DNA from: Rhodobacter sp. | GTDB lineage: Bacteria > Pseudomonadota > Alphaproteobacteria > Rhodobacterales > Rhodobacteraceae | Direction: 5' to 3' | NCBI GenBank assembly: GCA_027484145.1 | Contig: JAIXUH010000026.1 | Coordinates: 434,001-498,000 of the forward strand | DNA length: 64,000 bases | Translations under genes and position numbers: made by a program | Notes under the pieces: model-generated | What the model was told of the DNA's origin: nothing | Database searches by the model: none | What the model saw: the letters and a program-made list of their open reading frames with translations, nothing else | In this document: piece after piece, positions 8,457 through 16,633 of the stretch | Layout: every line of letters starts with the position of its first letter | Position numbering within the stretch: position 1 is the stretch's first letter

Positions 8457-9617
8457 TTACAGGCAAGCGGCAAAGAGGGCGCGGGTGTTTTCGCGCGTCA
8501 TCTCGACCGGGTTGCCGCCGCAGGACGGGTCCTCCAGCGCTATATCGGTCAACTCATCCAGACGCGCCACCTCAACCCCCATCGCGGACAGGTTCGCCGG
8601 AATGGCAAGTTCCGCCCGCAAGTCCATGATCCGCGCACGGAAACCGTCAAACCCGCCTTTGATGCCCAGATAGGCCGCTGCGGCGTTGATCCGCTCCTCG
8701 ATGGCATGGCGGTTGAAGTCCAGCACCATGGGCATGACAACAGCGTTGGTGGTGCCATGGTGTGTGCCATAGACCGCCCCAACGGGGTGGCTGAGCGAAT
8801 GGATGGCCCCCAGACCCTTTTGGAAGGCGACGGCACCCATCGCTGCCGCACTCATCATATGCCCACGAGCCATCAGGTTGGTCGGGTCTTTGTAGACGAC
8901 GGGCAGGTTTTCGAACACCAGACGCAGGCCTTCCAGCGCGATGCCTTGGCTCATCGGGTGGTAGAACGGGCTGGAATAGGCCTCAAGGCAATGGGCCAGT
9001 GCATCCATCCCAGTGCCTGCGGTGATGAACTTTGGCATGCCCACGGTCAGCGCCGGATCGCAGATCGTGATGGCGGGCATCAGTTTGGGGTGGAAGATGA
9101 TCTTTTTCTTGTGGGTGGCGCTGTTGGTCAGCACGCCTGCGCGGCCCACTTCCGACCCTGTACCAGCGGTCGTTGGTACGGCGATGATCGGGGCGATCTT
9201 GCTGGCATCGGCGCGGGTGTACCAGTCGTCAATATCTTCCAGATCCCACACGCTCAGGTCTTTGCGCTGATGCGCCATCAGGGCAATCATCTTGCCAAGG
9301 TCCAGCGCCGAACCGCCGCCAAAGCAGATCACCCCGTCATGGCCGCCCGCCAGATAGACGGCGATGCCGGCGACCATGTTCGCCTCATTGGGGTTCGGGT
9401 CCACATCGGAAAACACGGCGCGGCCGAGGCCGGCCGCTGCCAGAACATTCAGCGCGGCTGCCGTGATCGGTAGGCTGGACAGCGCCTTGTCGGTGACCAA
9501 AAGGGGCTTTGTCAGCCCGATGGATTTCACATGGTCGGCAAGTTCAGAGATACGGCCCACGCCGAATTTGATCGCGGTGGGGTAAGACCAGTTGCGGTTG
9601 GGAACACCGTGGCTCAT
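8457..9617 (-). CDS. Iron-containing (group III) alcohol dehydrogenase
   Basis: A 386-residue NAD-dependent alcohol dehydrogenase. It shows the nucleotide-binding FGGGSALDLGKMIAL, the signature VPTTAGTGSEV, and the metal ligands: an Asp in ITICDPALTVGMP, a His in GMDALAHCLEAY, and two more in GLGAIHSLSHPVGAVYGTHHG. Family members oxidise primary alcohols, diols or hydroxy acids, often in concert with an aldehyde dehydrogenase. Here the aldehyde dehydrogenase gene ends 3 bases upstream of this start, so the pair probably carries out alcohol to aldehyde to acid on one substrate. A hydroxyl-bearing gamma-glutamyl amide made by the upstream ligase is my preferred candidate. Confidence 0.9.
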   Translation of the reverse strand: MSHGVPNRNWSYPTAIKFGVGRISELADHVKSIGLTKPLLVTDKALSSLPITAAALNVLAAAGLGRAVFSDVDPNPNEANMVAGIAVYLAGGHDGVICFGGGSALDLGKMIALMAHQRKDLSVWDLEDIDDWYTRADASKIAPIIAVPTTAGTGSEVGRAGVLTNSATHKKKIIFHPKLMPAITICDPALTVGMPKFITAGTGMDALAHCLEAYSSPFYHPMSQGIALEGLRLVFENLPVVYKDPTNLMARGHMMSAAAMGAVAFQKGLGAIHSLSHPVGAVYGTHHGTTNAVVMPMVLDFNRHAIEERINAAAAYLGIKGGFDGFRARIMDLRAELAIPANLSAMGVEVARLDELTDIALEDPSCGGNPVEMTRENTRALFAACL

Positions 9618-9620
9618 GGC

Positions 9621-11000
9621 TCAAACTTTCTTCAGATGATAGGATTTCGGACGGGTGACCGACAGGAAACCCAAGTATGACAAAGAGTTGCCGCGACCGG
9701 TGTCCTTGCAGCCCGTCCAGCACAGGGCAGGGTCAAGATAATCGGCACGGTTCATGAAGATGGTGCCGGTTTCGATCTGCGCACCGATGGCGGCGGCGCT
9801 GTCGTAATCTTCGGTCCAGATGCTGGCGGTCAGGCCATAGGGGCTGTCGTTCATCAGGGCGATGGCTTCGGCATCATCCTTGACCTTCATGATGCCGACG
9901 ACGGGGCCAAAGGATTCCTCCATCATCACCCGCATCGAATGGTTCACGTTCACAAGGATCTGGGGCGCGAGATAAGCACCGCCATCATCGGCGGGGAAAT
10001 GCGCGGGGTCGATCAGGGGGATGGCGCCTGCGGCCACGGCTTCGGCGATCTGGTCGCGTACCACCGCAGCAAAGCGCTTGTTCGCCATCGGGCCAAGGGT
10101 GCTGTCCGCCTCAAACGGGTTACCCAGTTTCAGCGATTTGACCCATGCAACCGATTTTTCGACGAAGGCATCATAGAGGGATTCATGCACATAAATGCGT
10201 TCGATCCCGCAGCAGCACTGGCCCGCGTTGAACATCGCGCCATCCATCAGCGTATCGACAGCGGCATCAAGGTTGGCGTCGGCACGCACATAGCCGGGGT
10301 CTTTGCCGCCCAACTCCAGCCCCAAGGGGGTAAAGGTGCCCGCCGCCGCGCGTTCGATGGCTGCCCCGCCACCCACCGACCCGGTGAAGTTGACGAAGTC
10401 GAAGGCACGCGCCTTGATCAGCGCCTCGGTCGTGGCATGGTCCAGCACCACGTTCTGGAACACATCTGCAGGCACGCCTGCGGCATGAAACGCCTCGGCA
10501 AGCCGTTCGCCCACCAGAAGGGTCTGGCTTGCCGCCTTCAGCACCACCGTGTTGCCCGCGATCAGTGCAGGAACCAGCGTGTTGATCGTGGTCAGGTAAG
10601 GGTAGTTCCACGGGGCCACGATAAAGACGACGCCAAGCGCCTCACGCGCAAGGAAGCGGCGGAATTTGTCGCTGTCCTCGACCATCTTCGGCGCCAGCGT
10701 TTCGGCGGCAATTTCCGCCATATACTCGGTGCGGGCATTGACCCCGCCATATTCGCCGCCAAAGCGGGTGGGGCGGCCCATTTGCCATGCCAGTTCCGGC
10801 ACGACCACATCCTTCATCTCATTCAGGCGGGCGACCCCCGCCTTGACCAGCGCAATCCGCTCGGCCAAGGGGCGCGCTGCCCAAGCCTTTTGCGCGGAAC
10901 GGGCGCGGGCCACGGCGGCTGTTGCCGCGTCCAGCGTCAGTGGCATGCGTTCGGCGTAAACTGAGCCGTCGACCGGCGAAATCAGTTGGATGGGTTTCAT
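9621..11000 (-). CDS. NAD(P)-dependent aldehyde dehydrogenase
   Basis: A 459-residue ALDH superfamily enzyme. The cofactor-binding segment APWNYPYLTTINTLVPALIAG, the loop FTGSVGGGAAIERA, the general base E229 in LGLELGGKDPGYV and the catalytic cysteine in NAGQCCCGIERI (probably C263) are all present. It oxidises an aldehyde to the carboxylate; the shape is close to succinate-semialdehyde and aminoaldehyde dehydrogenases. The start is at ATG 11000 with AGGA eight bases upstream; a 23-base-pair inverted repeat sits just before that ribosome-binding site. It lies between a glutamylpolyamine-ligase-like gene and an iron alcohol dehydrogenase. It could also serve the 4-guanidinobutyraldehyde step of the arginine route, but that operon is separate. 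Confidence 0.9.
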   Translation of the reverse strand: MKPIQLISPVDGSVYAERMPLTLDAATAAVARARSAQKAWAARPLAERIALVKAGVARLNEMKDVVVPELAWQMGRPTRFGGEYGGVNARTEYMAEIAAETLAPKMVEDSDKFRRFLAREALGVVFIVAPWNYPYLTTINTLVPALIAGNTVVLKAASQTLLVGERLAEAFHAAGVPADVFQNVVLDHATTEALIKARAFDFVNFTGSVGGGAAIERAAAGTFTPLGLELGGKDPGYVRADANLDAAVDTLMDGAMFNAGQCCCGIERIYVHESLYDAFVEKSVAWVKSLKLGNPFEADSTLGPMANKRFAAVVRDQIAEAVAAGAIPLIDPAHFPADDGGAYLAPQILVNVNHSMRVMMEESFGPVVGIMKVKDDAEAIALMNDSPYGLTASIWTEDYDSAAAIGAQIETGTIFMNRADYLDPALCWTGCKDTGRGNSLSYLGFLSVTRPKSYHLKKV

Positions 11001-11012
11001 CTGTGTGGTCCT

Positions 11013-11070
11013 TGTAGGGCGGGGTTCACCCCGCCGTCGGTTCGGGGGGCGGAGTGAACCCCGCCCTACA
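11013..11070. repeat. Long inverted repeat (23-base arms) between ligase and aldehyde dehydrogenase genes
   Basis: The left arm begins TGTAGGGCGGGGTTCACCCC (11013-11035) and the right arm ends GTGAACCCCGCCCTACA (11048-11070); they pair with a single mismatch around a 12-base loop. The hairpin fills almost the whole 76-base gap between the ligase stop and the aldehyde dehydrogenase ribosome-binding site, and reads the same on both strands. It has the look of a mobile REP-like element that landed in the operon; it could also tune downstream expression. Confidence 0.75.
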
Positions 11071-11076
11071 TCTGTG

Positions 11077-12444
11077 TCAGGCGCGCTCCAGCAAGCGCTG
11101 CAGTTCGAAGTCTGTCACTACGCGGTCGGTTTCGGAAATCTCCCACTGCGCGGCGTGGTGATAGTGGTCTACCACATCATCGCCAAAGGCCGCGCGCAGC
11201 ATGGCGGACCCGTTCAGCGCCATCGCAGCATCGCGCAGGTTCTTGGGAATCTCGCGTACGCCTGCGGCGGAATACATGTCGCCTTTCAATTCCGGCTCCA
11301 GTTCCAGCTTCTGCTCGATCCCGGCAAGGCCCGCCGCCAGAAGTGCGGCACAGGTCAGATAGGGGTTCACGTCGCTGCCCGGGATACGGCATTCCACCCG
11401 CACGGCCTTGGTATGTTCACCGCAAACGCGGAAGCCTGCGGTGCGGTTATCTGCACTCCACACGGCCTTGGTAGGGGCGAACATGCCAATGGTGAACCGT
11501 TTGTAGCTGTTCACGTAAGGCGCGAGAAACACAGTGATTTCCTCTGCATGCGCCAGTTGGCCCGCGATGAAGTGCTTCATCGTTGCCGACATGCCGTGTG
11601 CATCGGCCTTGTCGGCAAAGGCGGGTTTGCCATCCTGCGTCCACAGGCTTTGGTGCACATGAGCGGACGATCCGGCCCTACGATGGTCATACTTGGCCAT
11701 GAAGGTGACCGATTTGCCTTTGGCATGGGCCATTTCCTTGACCGCCTGCTTGATGATGGCGTGATTGTCGGCGGTATCCAGCGCATCGGAATAGCGGTAG
11801 TTTACCTCATGCTGGCCAGCGTCCGCCTCGCCTTTGGTGTTTTCCACCGGGATACCCGCGCCAAACAGCCCATTGCGCACATCGCGCATCAGCCCCTCTT
11901 CCTTGGTGGTCTGGAACAGGTGGTAATCTTCGTTATAGCCCGAAATCGGGCGCAGCGCCGAAAGCCCGCCGTCGCGCAGGTTTTCATAGGCGTTTTCGAA
12001 GATGTAGAATTCCAGTTCCGTCGCCATCATCGGCTCGAACCCCATCGCGCGGGCGCGGGCGACCTGACGCTTCAGAATGGCGCGCGGACTGACCGAGACT
12101 TCTTCATGCGTGTGGTGGTCCAGAAGGTCTGCCAGACACAGCGCTGTGCCGGGCAACCACGGCAAGGGGCGCAGAGTGTCCAGATCCGGCTTCATGACGT
12201 AATCGCCATAGCCCTGTTCCCAACTGCTCGACTTATAGCCGGGCACCGTGGTCATCTCCATGTCGACGGCCAGCAGGTAATTGCAGCAATGGGTTTCGAC
12301 GTGGCCGCCGTCGATGAAGAAGGCCGCGTGAAAGCGCTTGCCCATCAGGCGGCCCTGCATATCCACGCAAGCCACCATAACGGTGTCAATCTCGCCGCGT
12401 GCGACGGCCTCTTTCAGCGCATCAAACGTCATGTTTCCGGGCAT
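11077..12444 (-). CDS. Glutamine-synthetase-like gamma-glutamyl amine ligase (PuuA/GlnA3/GlnA4 group)
   Basis: A 455-residue member of the glutamine synthetase superfamily. The catalytic beta-grasp and barrel motifs are visible: MATELEFYIFE (metal-ligand Glu), GEADAGQHEVNYRY, FMAKYDHRRAGSSAHVHQSL with the His-bearing HVH, and VECRIPGSDVNPYLTCAALL. The lack of the adenylylation-site region, and the company of aldehyde and alcohol dehydrogenases and a transporter, place it with ligases such as PuuA (putrescine), IpuC (isopropylamine) or GlnA4 (ethanolamine) rather than with true GlnA. These attach glutamate to an amine at ATP cost, protecting the nitrogen during oxidation. ATG 12444 is chosen because GAGG lies six bases upstream; ATG 12432 is an alternative. 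Confidence 0.82.
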   Translation of the reverse strand: MPGNMTFDALKEAVARGEIDTVMVACVDMQGRLMGKRFHAAFFIDGGHVETHCCNYLLAVDMEMTTVPGYKSSSWEQGYGDYVMKPDLDTLRPLPWLPGTALCLADLLDHHTHEEVSVSPRAILKRQVARARAMGFEPMMATELEFYIFENAYENLRDGGLSALRPISGYNEDYHLFQTTKEEGLMRDVRNGLFGAGIPVENTKGEADAGQHEVNYRYSDALDTADNHAIIKQAVKEMAHAKGKSVTFMAKYDHRRAGSSAHVHQSLWTQDGKPAFADKADAHGMSATMKHFIAGQLAHAEEITVFLAPYVNSYKRFTIGMFAPTKAVWSADNRTAGFRVCGEHTKAVRVECRIPGSDVNPYLTCAALLAAGLAGIEQKLELEPELKGDMYSAAGVREIPKNLRDAAMALNGSAMLRAAFGDDVVDHYHHAAQWEISETDRVVTDFELQRLLERA

Positions 12445-12668
12445 CTTTGCCTCATCCTCAAAAGCGTCGTGGTGCCTGCGTTTCTGCAGGCGGGGTGTTA
12501 TTCGGGGGCCGACCTTTGGTCAGCCGCGCCCGTCTGCACCGCCAAATTCAGGCTTGCGGGGCCAGCAGGCCAAAGTCGCCGGGGCCAATATCACAACGAT
12601 CCGCATCGCTTTTCCTTTTGATGCCGGGGCACAGGGGCACCCCGGCAGAATTTGATCATATCTGGCCA

Positions 12669-12696
12669 CCTGCTGCCACGCAACCGCGGCAGCAGG
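12669..12696 (-). terminator. Nine-base-pair hairpin just after the TRAP binding-protein gene
   Basis: Arms CCTGCTGCC (12669-12677) and GGCAGCAGG (12688-12696) form a perfect stem with a ten-base loop, 11 bases past the DctP stop. A second GC stem, TGCCGGGG with CCCCGGCA, lies at about 12628-12653 in the same 263-base gap. Without T-runs they are probably stability or attenuation elements, which commonly keep binding-protein mRNA more abundant than the genes around it. Confidence 0.5.
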
Positions 12697-12707
12697 CTAG
12701 GCCTGTG

Positions 12708-13748
12708 TCAGGTATAGCGATACGGACGCCCGGCCTTTTGCATGACGTCGTTGTATTGCTTGAAGATTGCCACAACCTTGGCCTTCACCTCGGATTCGGC
12801 GGCGATTTCATCCCAGAACTTGATCGCGGCATCTTCGACCGTCTTCCATTCCTCGTCCGGGATGGTGGTCAGTTGCAGCTTGCCGCCGTTCAGACGCAGA
12901 TCGGCCTCGCCCGCCCAATACCAGTGCTGACGATAGTAGTGCGACTGTTCAAAGCAGACCGACAGCATTTCCTGCAGATGCGGCGGCAGGGCGTTCCAGC
13001 GGTCCATGTTGGCGAAGAAGTGCCCGATCCATGCGCCCGAGATGTTGTTGGTCAGGAAGTAGTTGGTCACGTTCGACCAGCCCACGGTATAGACCTCGGT
13101 GATGCCCGACCATGCGATGCCATCAAGCTCGCCTGTCTGCATCGCCACTTCGATGTCTTCCCATGGCAGCGTGACCGGAACCACACCGAATTGCGTCAGG
13201 AAACGGCCAGCGGTCGGGAAGGTGAAGACGCGCTTGCCCTGTAAGTCAGCCAGGCTGTTGATCGGGTCTTTGGTCGCAAAGTGGCAGGGGTCCCACGCGC
13301 CTGCCGAGATGTGCTTGACGCCCACCTTGGCATATTCGTCTTCCCAGATCTGCTTCAACCCGTACTTGGTGAAGAGTGTAGGCACATCAAGGCTGTAGCG
13401 CAGGCCCAGCGGGAAATAGCCGCCGAACACCGTTACTTCGGTCGGGCTGGCCATGGAGTCATCGTCGGACTGCACGCAGTCGATCGTGCCGGCCTGCATG
13501 GCCTGAAACAACTCGCCCGTCGGGACCAACTGATCGGCGAAGGACAATTCGATTTCCATCTGGCCCGCAGCCATGCGGTTGAAGGCGTCAACGGCGGGCT
13601 TCACCACCTGTTCGCCCAAGGCAGCACCGGCATAGGTCTGCATGCGCCACTTGATCACCTCTTGTGCGCGCACCAGCGTCGGCGCGGCCAAGGTGGCGGC
13701 CCCGGCGGCAAGGGCACCTTTCGTGAGGAAGGAACGTCTGGTCGTCAT
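12708..13748 (-). CDS. TRAP transporter substrate-binding protein (DctP family)
   Basis: A 346-residue periplasmic binding protein with a twin-arginine signal (TTRRSFLTKGALAAGAATLA, cleavage probably after VRAQ). The DctP pattern follows: an early AFNRMAAGQMEIELSF, FQAMQAGTIDCVQSDDDSMA, KRVFTFPTAGRFLTQFGVVP and AMQTGELDGIAWSG. TRAP binding proteins carry organic acids, amino acids or, less often, zwitterionic compounds such as ectoine, and the ligand usually has a carboxylate held by a conserved Arg. The gene is encoded with its membrane partners DctQ and DctM, in the order Q-M-P on the minus strand. The ligand is unknown; gene context suggests a nitrogenous substrate. Confidence 0.9.
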   Translation of the reverse strand: MTTRRSFLTKGALAAGAATLAAPTLVRAQEVIKWRMQTYAGAALGEQVVKPAVDAFNRMAAGQMEIELSFADQLVPTGELFQAMQAGTIDCVQSDDDSMASPTEVTVFGGYFPLGLRYSLDVPTLFTKYGLKQIWEDEYAKVGVKHISAGAWDPCHFATKDPINSLADLQGKRVFTFPTAGRFLTQFGVVPVTLPWEDIEVAMQTGELDGIAWSGITEVYTVGWSNVTNYFLTNNISGAWIGHFFANMDRWNALPPHLQEMLSVCFEQSHYYRQHWYWAGEADLRLNGGKLQLTTIPDEEWKTVEDAAIKFWDEIAAESEVKAKVVAIFKQYNDVMQKAGRPYRYT

Positions 13749-13805
13749 CGGATACCTCTCCTTGTGTGTTGTCGTCTCAGGCGGTTCTGCCGCCTTTTTG
13801 CGGGG

Positions 13806-15149
13806 TCAATCAGGATAGACCTGATTGGGAAGCCACATGGCTATGTCAGGGAACAGCATCAAGAGGGCCAAGGTGCCAGTCATGATGAGCACGAAAGGCC
13901 ATACAGAACGATAGATGTCGCCCATGGTGATTTCCGGCGGCGCAAAGGCCCGCATCAGGAACAGGTTGTAACCAAAGGGCGGCGTCAGATAGGCGATCTG
14001 GCAGGTGACCGTATAGAGAACGCCATACCAGACCAGCACATCGCCGGGCGGGATGCCAAGGTCCAGTGTGCCGACCAGCGGCACATAAAGCGGGGCCACG
14101 ATCACCAGCATCGCGGTGTCGTCCAGGAACATGCCCATCACAAGGAAGGACAGTTGCATCAGGATCAGGATTGTCCATGGCGACAGGCCCATCTGTTCAG
14201 TGAACAGCGAGTCGATTGCCGCCACCGCGCCAAGCCCGTCAAACACCGCGCCAAAGGCGAGGGCGGCAAGGATGATCCACATGAACATGCACGAAATCGC
14301 CAGTGTGTTGCGGGTAGCAACCTCGAACACCTGACGGGTGAAGCGGCCCTTGATCACGGCCCCCGCCACCGTGGCAACCACCCCGATGACCGAGCTTTCG
14401 ACCAGCGACGTGACGCCATAGATGAAGGGGATCATCATCGAGGCAAAGATGGCGAAAGGCAGGATACCGGCCCGCAAGGCGGCGAGGCGTTCGGCCATCG
14501 TGACCTTGGCGCGTTCCTCGGCCGAAAGGGCGGGTCCAAGCGAGGGTTGCAGCCAGCACCGGATGGCAATGTAGACGATGAACAGCGCCGCCATCATCAG
14601 GCCGGGGATCACACCCGCCAGCCACAACTCGCTGACCGGGGCGCGGGCGATCATCGCATACAAAACCAGCACCACCGAGGGCGGGATCAGGATGCCAAGG
14701 CTGGACCCGGCCTGAATGACACCTGTCACCATCAGCTTGTCATACCGCCGCTTCAAAAGCTCGGGCAGCGCGATGGTGGACCCAATCGCCATGCCTGCGA
14801 CGGACAGACCGTTCATGGCCGAAATCAACACCATCAGCAGGATTGTCCCGATGGCCAACCCACCGGGTATGGGGCCGAACCAGACGTGGAACATCTTGTA
14901 CAGATCCTCGGCCAGCCGGGATTCCGACATGACATAGCCCATGAACACGAACATCGGCAGCGTCAGCAACGGATACCACTTCATCAGCTTCATCGCCGCC
15001 GAAAAGCCCATGGTATAGCCGCCCGTGCCCCACAGCGCGATCGACGCGACCACAGCCACAAAGCCGATGATCCCAAACACCCGCTGCCCGGTGATCATCA
15101 TGAGCAGCATGGTCGAGAACATCAGGACGGCAATCATTTCCTGTGGCAT
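13806..15149 (-). CDS. TRAP transporter large permease (DctM)
   Basis: A 447-residue inner-membrane protein with about twelve hydrophobic segments. The DctM signature regions are visible: GQRVFGIIGFVAVVASIALW near the start, PLLTLPMFVFMGYVMSES, GLAIGTILLMVLISAMNGLS, and GSSLGILIPPSVVLVLYAMI. The last, with ILIPPS, is the hallmark of the family. It forms the sodium-driven translocation channel. The start at 15149 overlaps the DctQ stop as TGATG, which suggests coupled translation in the right stoichiometry. Confidence 0.93.
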   Translation of the reverse strand: MPQEMIAVLMFSTMLLMMITGQRVFGIIGFVAVVASIALWGTGGYTMGFSAAMKLMKWYPLLTLPMFVFMGYVMSESRLAEDLYKMFHVWFGPIPGGLAIGTILLMVLISAMNGLSVAGMAIGSTIALPELLKRRYDKLMVTGVIQAGSSLGILIPPSVVLVLYAMIARAPVSELWLAGVIPGLMMAALFIVYIAIRCWLQPSLGPALSAEERAKVTMAERLAALRAGILPFAIFASMMIPFIYGVTSLVESSVIGVVATVAGAVIKGRFTRQVFEVATRNTLAISCMFMWIILAALAFGAVFDGLGAVAAIDSLFTEQMGLSPWTILILMQLSFLVMGMFLDDTAMLVIVAPLYVPLVGTLDLGIPPGDVLVWYGVLYTVTCQIAYLTPPFGYNLFLMRAFAPPEITMGDIYRSVWPFVLIMTGTLALLMLFPDIAMWLPNQVYPD

Positions 15150-15706
15150 CAGACGGTCTCTCCGCGCAGCGTCGCAAGCGACCGGATAAAGGAGGCAGTG
15201 GCTTGCAGCAGCATCAGGGTGAAACCTACAAGCATGACCAGCTTGATGGGCCACAGATAGGGCCGCCATGCCGTGGGCGAACGTTCCAGCCGCCCGATCT
15301 CCGGCCAGCTCAACCCGAACAGGCCGGGATCACCCCATGTGATGCCCAGCGAATAACTGAAGGACGCCGCCGCCCCCCAGATCATCACTGCAAGGTAAAA
15401 GGCCACTGCGATCACCGTGAACCCGTCCCACCATGCCTGCCGCCGGGGCGTCTGCTTGGCATAGAACAGGTCCATGCGCACATGCGATTCCATCTGCCAC
15501 GCATAGGGGCCGCCCAGAACGTAATAGGCCACCATCACGAACTGGGCCATTTCCAGCGTCCAAAGCGACGGGTTGAAAAAGGTCTTCGAGATCGACGACC
15601 ACATCAGAATGGCCATGAGGACGAACAGCAGATACATCGCAAAGCGGCCGACGCCATAGTTCAGCCGGTCCACGGATCGCACGAATGTCACGGCAAGGCG
15701 GGGCAT
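15149..15706 (-). CDS. TRAP transporter small permease (DctQ)
   Basis: A 185-residue membrane protein with four predicted helices. It has the DctQ-like central stretch SISKTFFNPSLWTLEMAQF, the helix with LGGPYAWQMESHVRMDLFY, and a C-terminal helix VMLVGFTLMLLQATASF. It pairs with DctM in the membrane complex. It lies between the N-formylglutamate amidohydrolase-like gene (3-base gap) and DctM (one-base overlap). Confidence 0.9.
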   Translation of the reverse strand: MPRLAVTFVRSVDRLNYGVGRFAMYLLFVLMAILMWSSISKTFFNPSLWTLEMAQFVMVAYYVLGGPYAWQMESHVRMDLFYAKQTPRRQAWWDGFTVIAVAFYLAVMIWGAAASFSYSLGITWGDPGLFGLSWPEIGRLERSPTAWRPYLWPIKLVMLVGFTLMLLQATASFIRSLATLRGETV

Positions 15707-15709
15707 CGC

Positions 15710-16498
15710 TCAGGCTCCTTCGCTCAGGTCTGCCACGGCCGCCATCAGCACGGGCGCAAGGCGTTCGGCTATGGCTTCGGACTGAAGCGGCGTGGACAGC
15801 AGGTCGTTGCGCACCTCCAGCATCACATTGGGCAGCCGATACGGGCCCGCCTGCAGGCGCAGGGTATGGGTCACGCCATCTGCCGCCGAATAGGGGGCGT
15901 TCAGTTCCGTGTGCAGGCCGATGCTGCCCGACCGTTCGACGATGTGCCGGGCCAGCCTATCATCGGCATCATGGATCACGCCAAATTCGACGGCGCGCGC
16001 CACGCCATGCCAGATGGGCGTGAAGGAATGAATGGTGATCAGCACCGGGGCTAGCCCAAGCGCGATCCGGCGCGCAATTTCGATATGCAGATCGTCGTGG
16101 AAGGGCACATAGACGGCCGCCGTACGCGCCGCACGCTCGGCGGCGGTGACAGCGGCATTGCCGGGCACAGCATAGATTTCGGACTGCGCGGGCATGGCAC
16201 CCGGATGGTCGGGCGCGCGGTTCAGATCATAGACCAGACGGCTGACCGGGGCATGCACCAGAACCGCATCCATCTGCCGCGACAAGGCCCGCGCAAGCGC
16301 CAATGCGCCCGGATCCCATGCGATGTGGGCCTGCCGGGCCTGTGCCTCCAGCCCCAGATCGCCCCACTGCGGCGGAATATGGTTTGACGCATGCTCACAG
16401 ACCAGAACCACCCGGCCCGGGGCCGAACGGTTTTCGATATCAGCATGAAACAGCACGGTTTCCTGTGCCGGTGAAGCGACCGTCATGATGCGAGTCAT
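15710..16498 (-). CDS. N-formylglutamate amidohydrolase-family enzyme
   Basis: A protein of about 262 residues of the FGase family (the HutG type that hydrolyses N-formylglutamate). It has VVLVCEHASNHIPPQWGDLG with the conserved CEHASN, then HIAWDPGALALARALSRQMD, APVSRLVYDLNRAPDHP, and a terminal TLRLQAGPYRLPNVMLEVRN. It is a zinc-type hydrolase fold related to carboxypeptidases. It is the first gene of the catabolic block and sits opposite the RpiR regulator. No other histidine-degradation genes are nearby, so I infer that it cleaves an amide of glutamate, such as a gamma-glutamyl compound. The start is uncertain: ATG 16498 or 16486, or a TTG at 16513; none has a strong ribosome-binding site. 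Confidence 0.85.
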   Translation of the reverse strand: MTRIMTVASPAQETVLFHADIENRSAPGRVVLVCEHASNHIPPQWGDLGLEAQARQAHIAWDPGALALARALSRQMDAVLVHAPVSRLVYDLNRAPDHPGAMPAQSEIYAVPGNAAVTAAERAARTAAVYVPFHDDLHIEIARRIALGLAPVLITIHSFTPIWHGVARAVEFGVIHDADDRLARHIVERSGSIGLHTELNAPYSAADGVTHTLRLQAGPYRLPNVMLEVRNDLLSTPLQSEAIAERLAPVLMAAVADLSEGA

Positions 16499-16542
16499 GT
16501 CCCCATTTTGCAAAAGGGTCCATCGCCGGGGGGCATTCTGTC

Positions 16543-16555
16543 AAGAATTTTTCTT
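16543..16555. promoter_or_regulatory. Candidate RpiR operator AAGAATTTTTCTT between the divergent genes
   Basis: In the 135-base divergent gap, AAGAA and TTCTT flank three T residues, the AT-rich pattern that MurR/RpiR proteins often bind. A minus-strand -35-like TTGACA (16544-16539) overlaps it on the left, and a plus-strand -10-like TACAAT (16571-16576) lies 15 bases to the right. A protein bound here could therefore control both directions. The role is inferred from position and composition. Confidence 0.4.
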
Positions 16556-16633
16556 CTGCGTATTCCCTGTTACAATGCTTTCTAAATCGGCGCAGTATGT
16601 GGGCAGACACAGGGTGAATCGGAAAGCCGACCG

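Noticed and set aside
13281-15260. A 659-codon plus-strand frame opposite the TRAP genes
   Set aside because: His-, Arg- and Gln-rich shadow of dctM/dctP; no domain, and the minus strand has clear transporter motifs.
16499-16513. TTG start giving MQNGD for the amidohydrolase
   Set aside because: No ribosome-binding site and no family sequence in the extra residues; kept only as an alternative.
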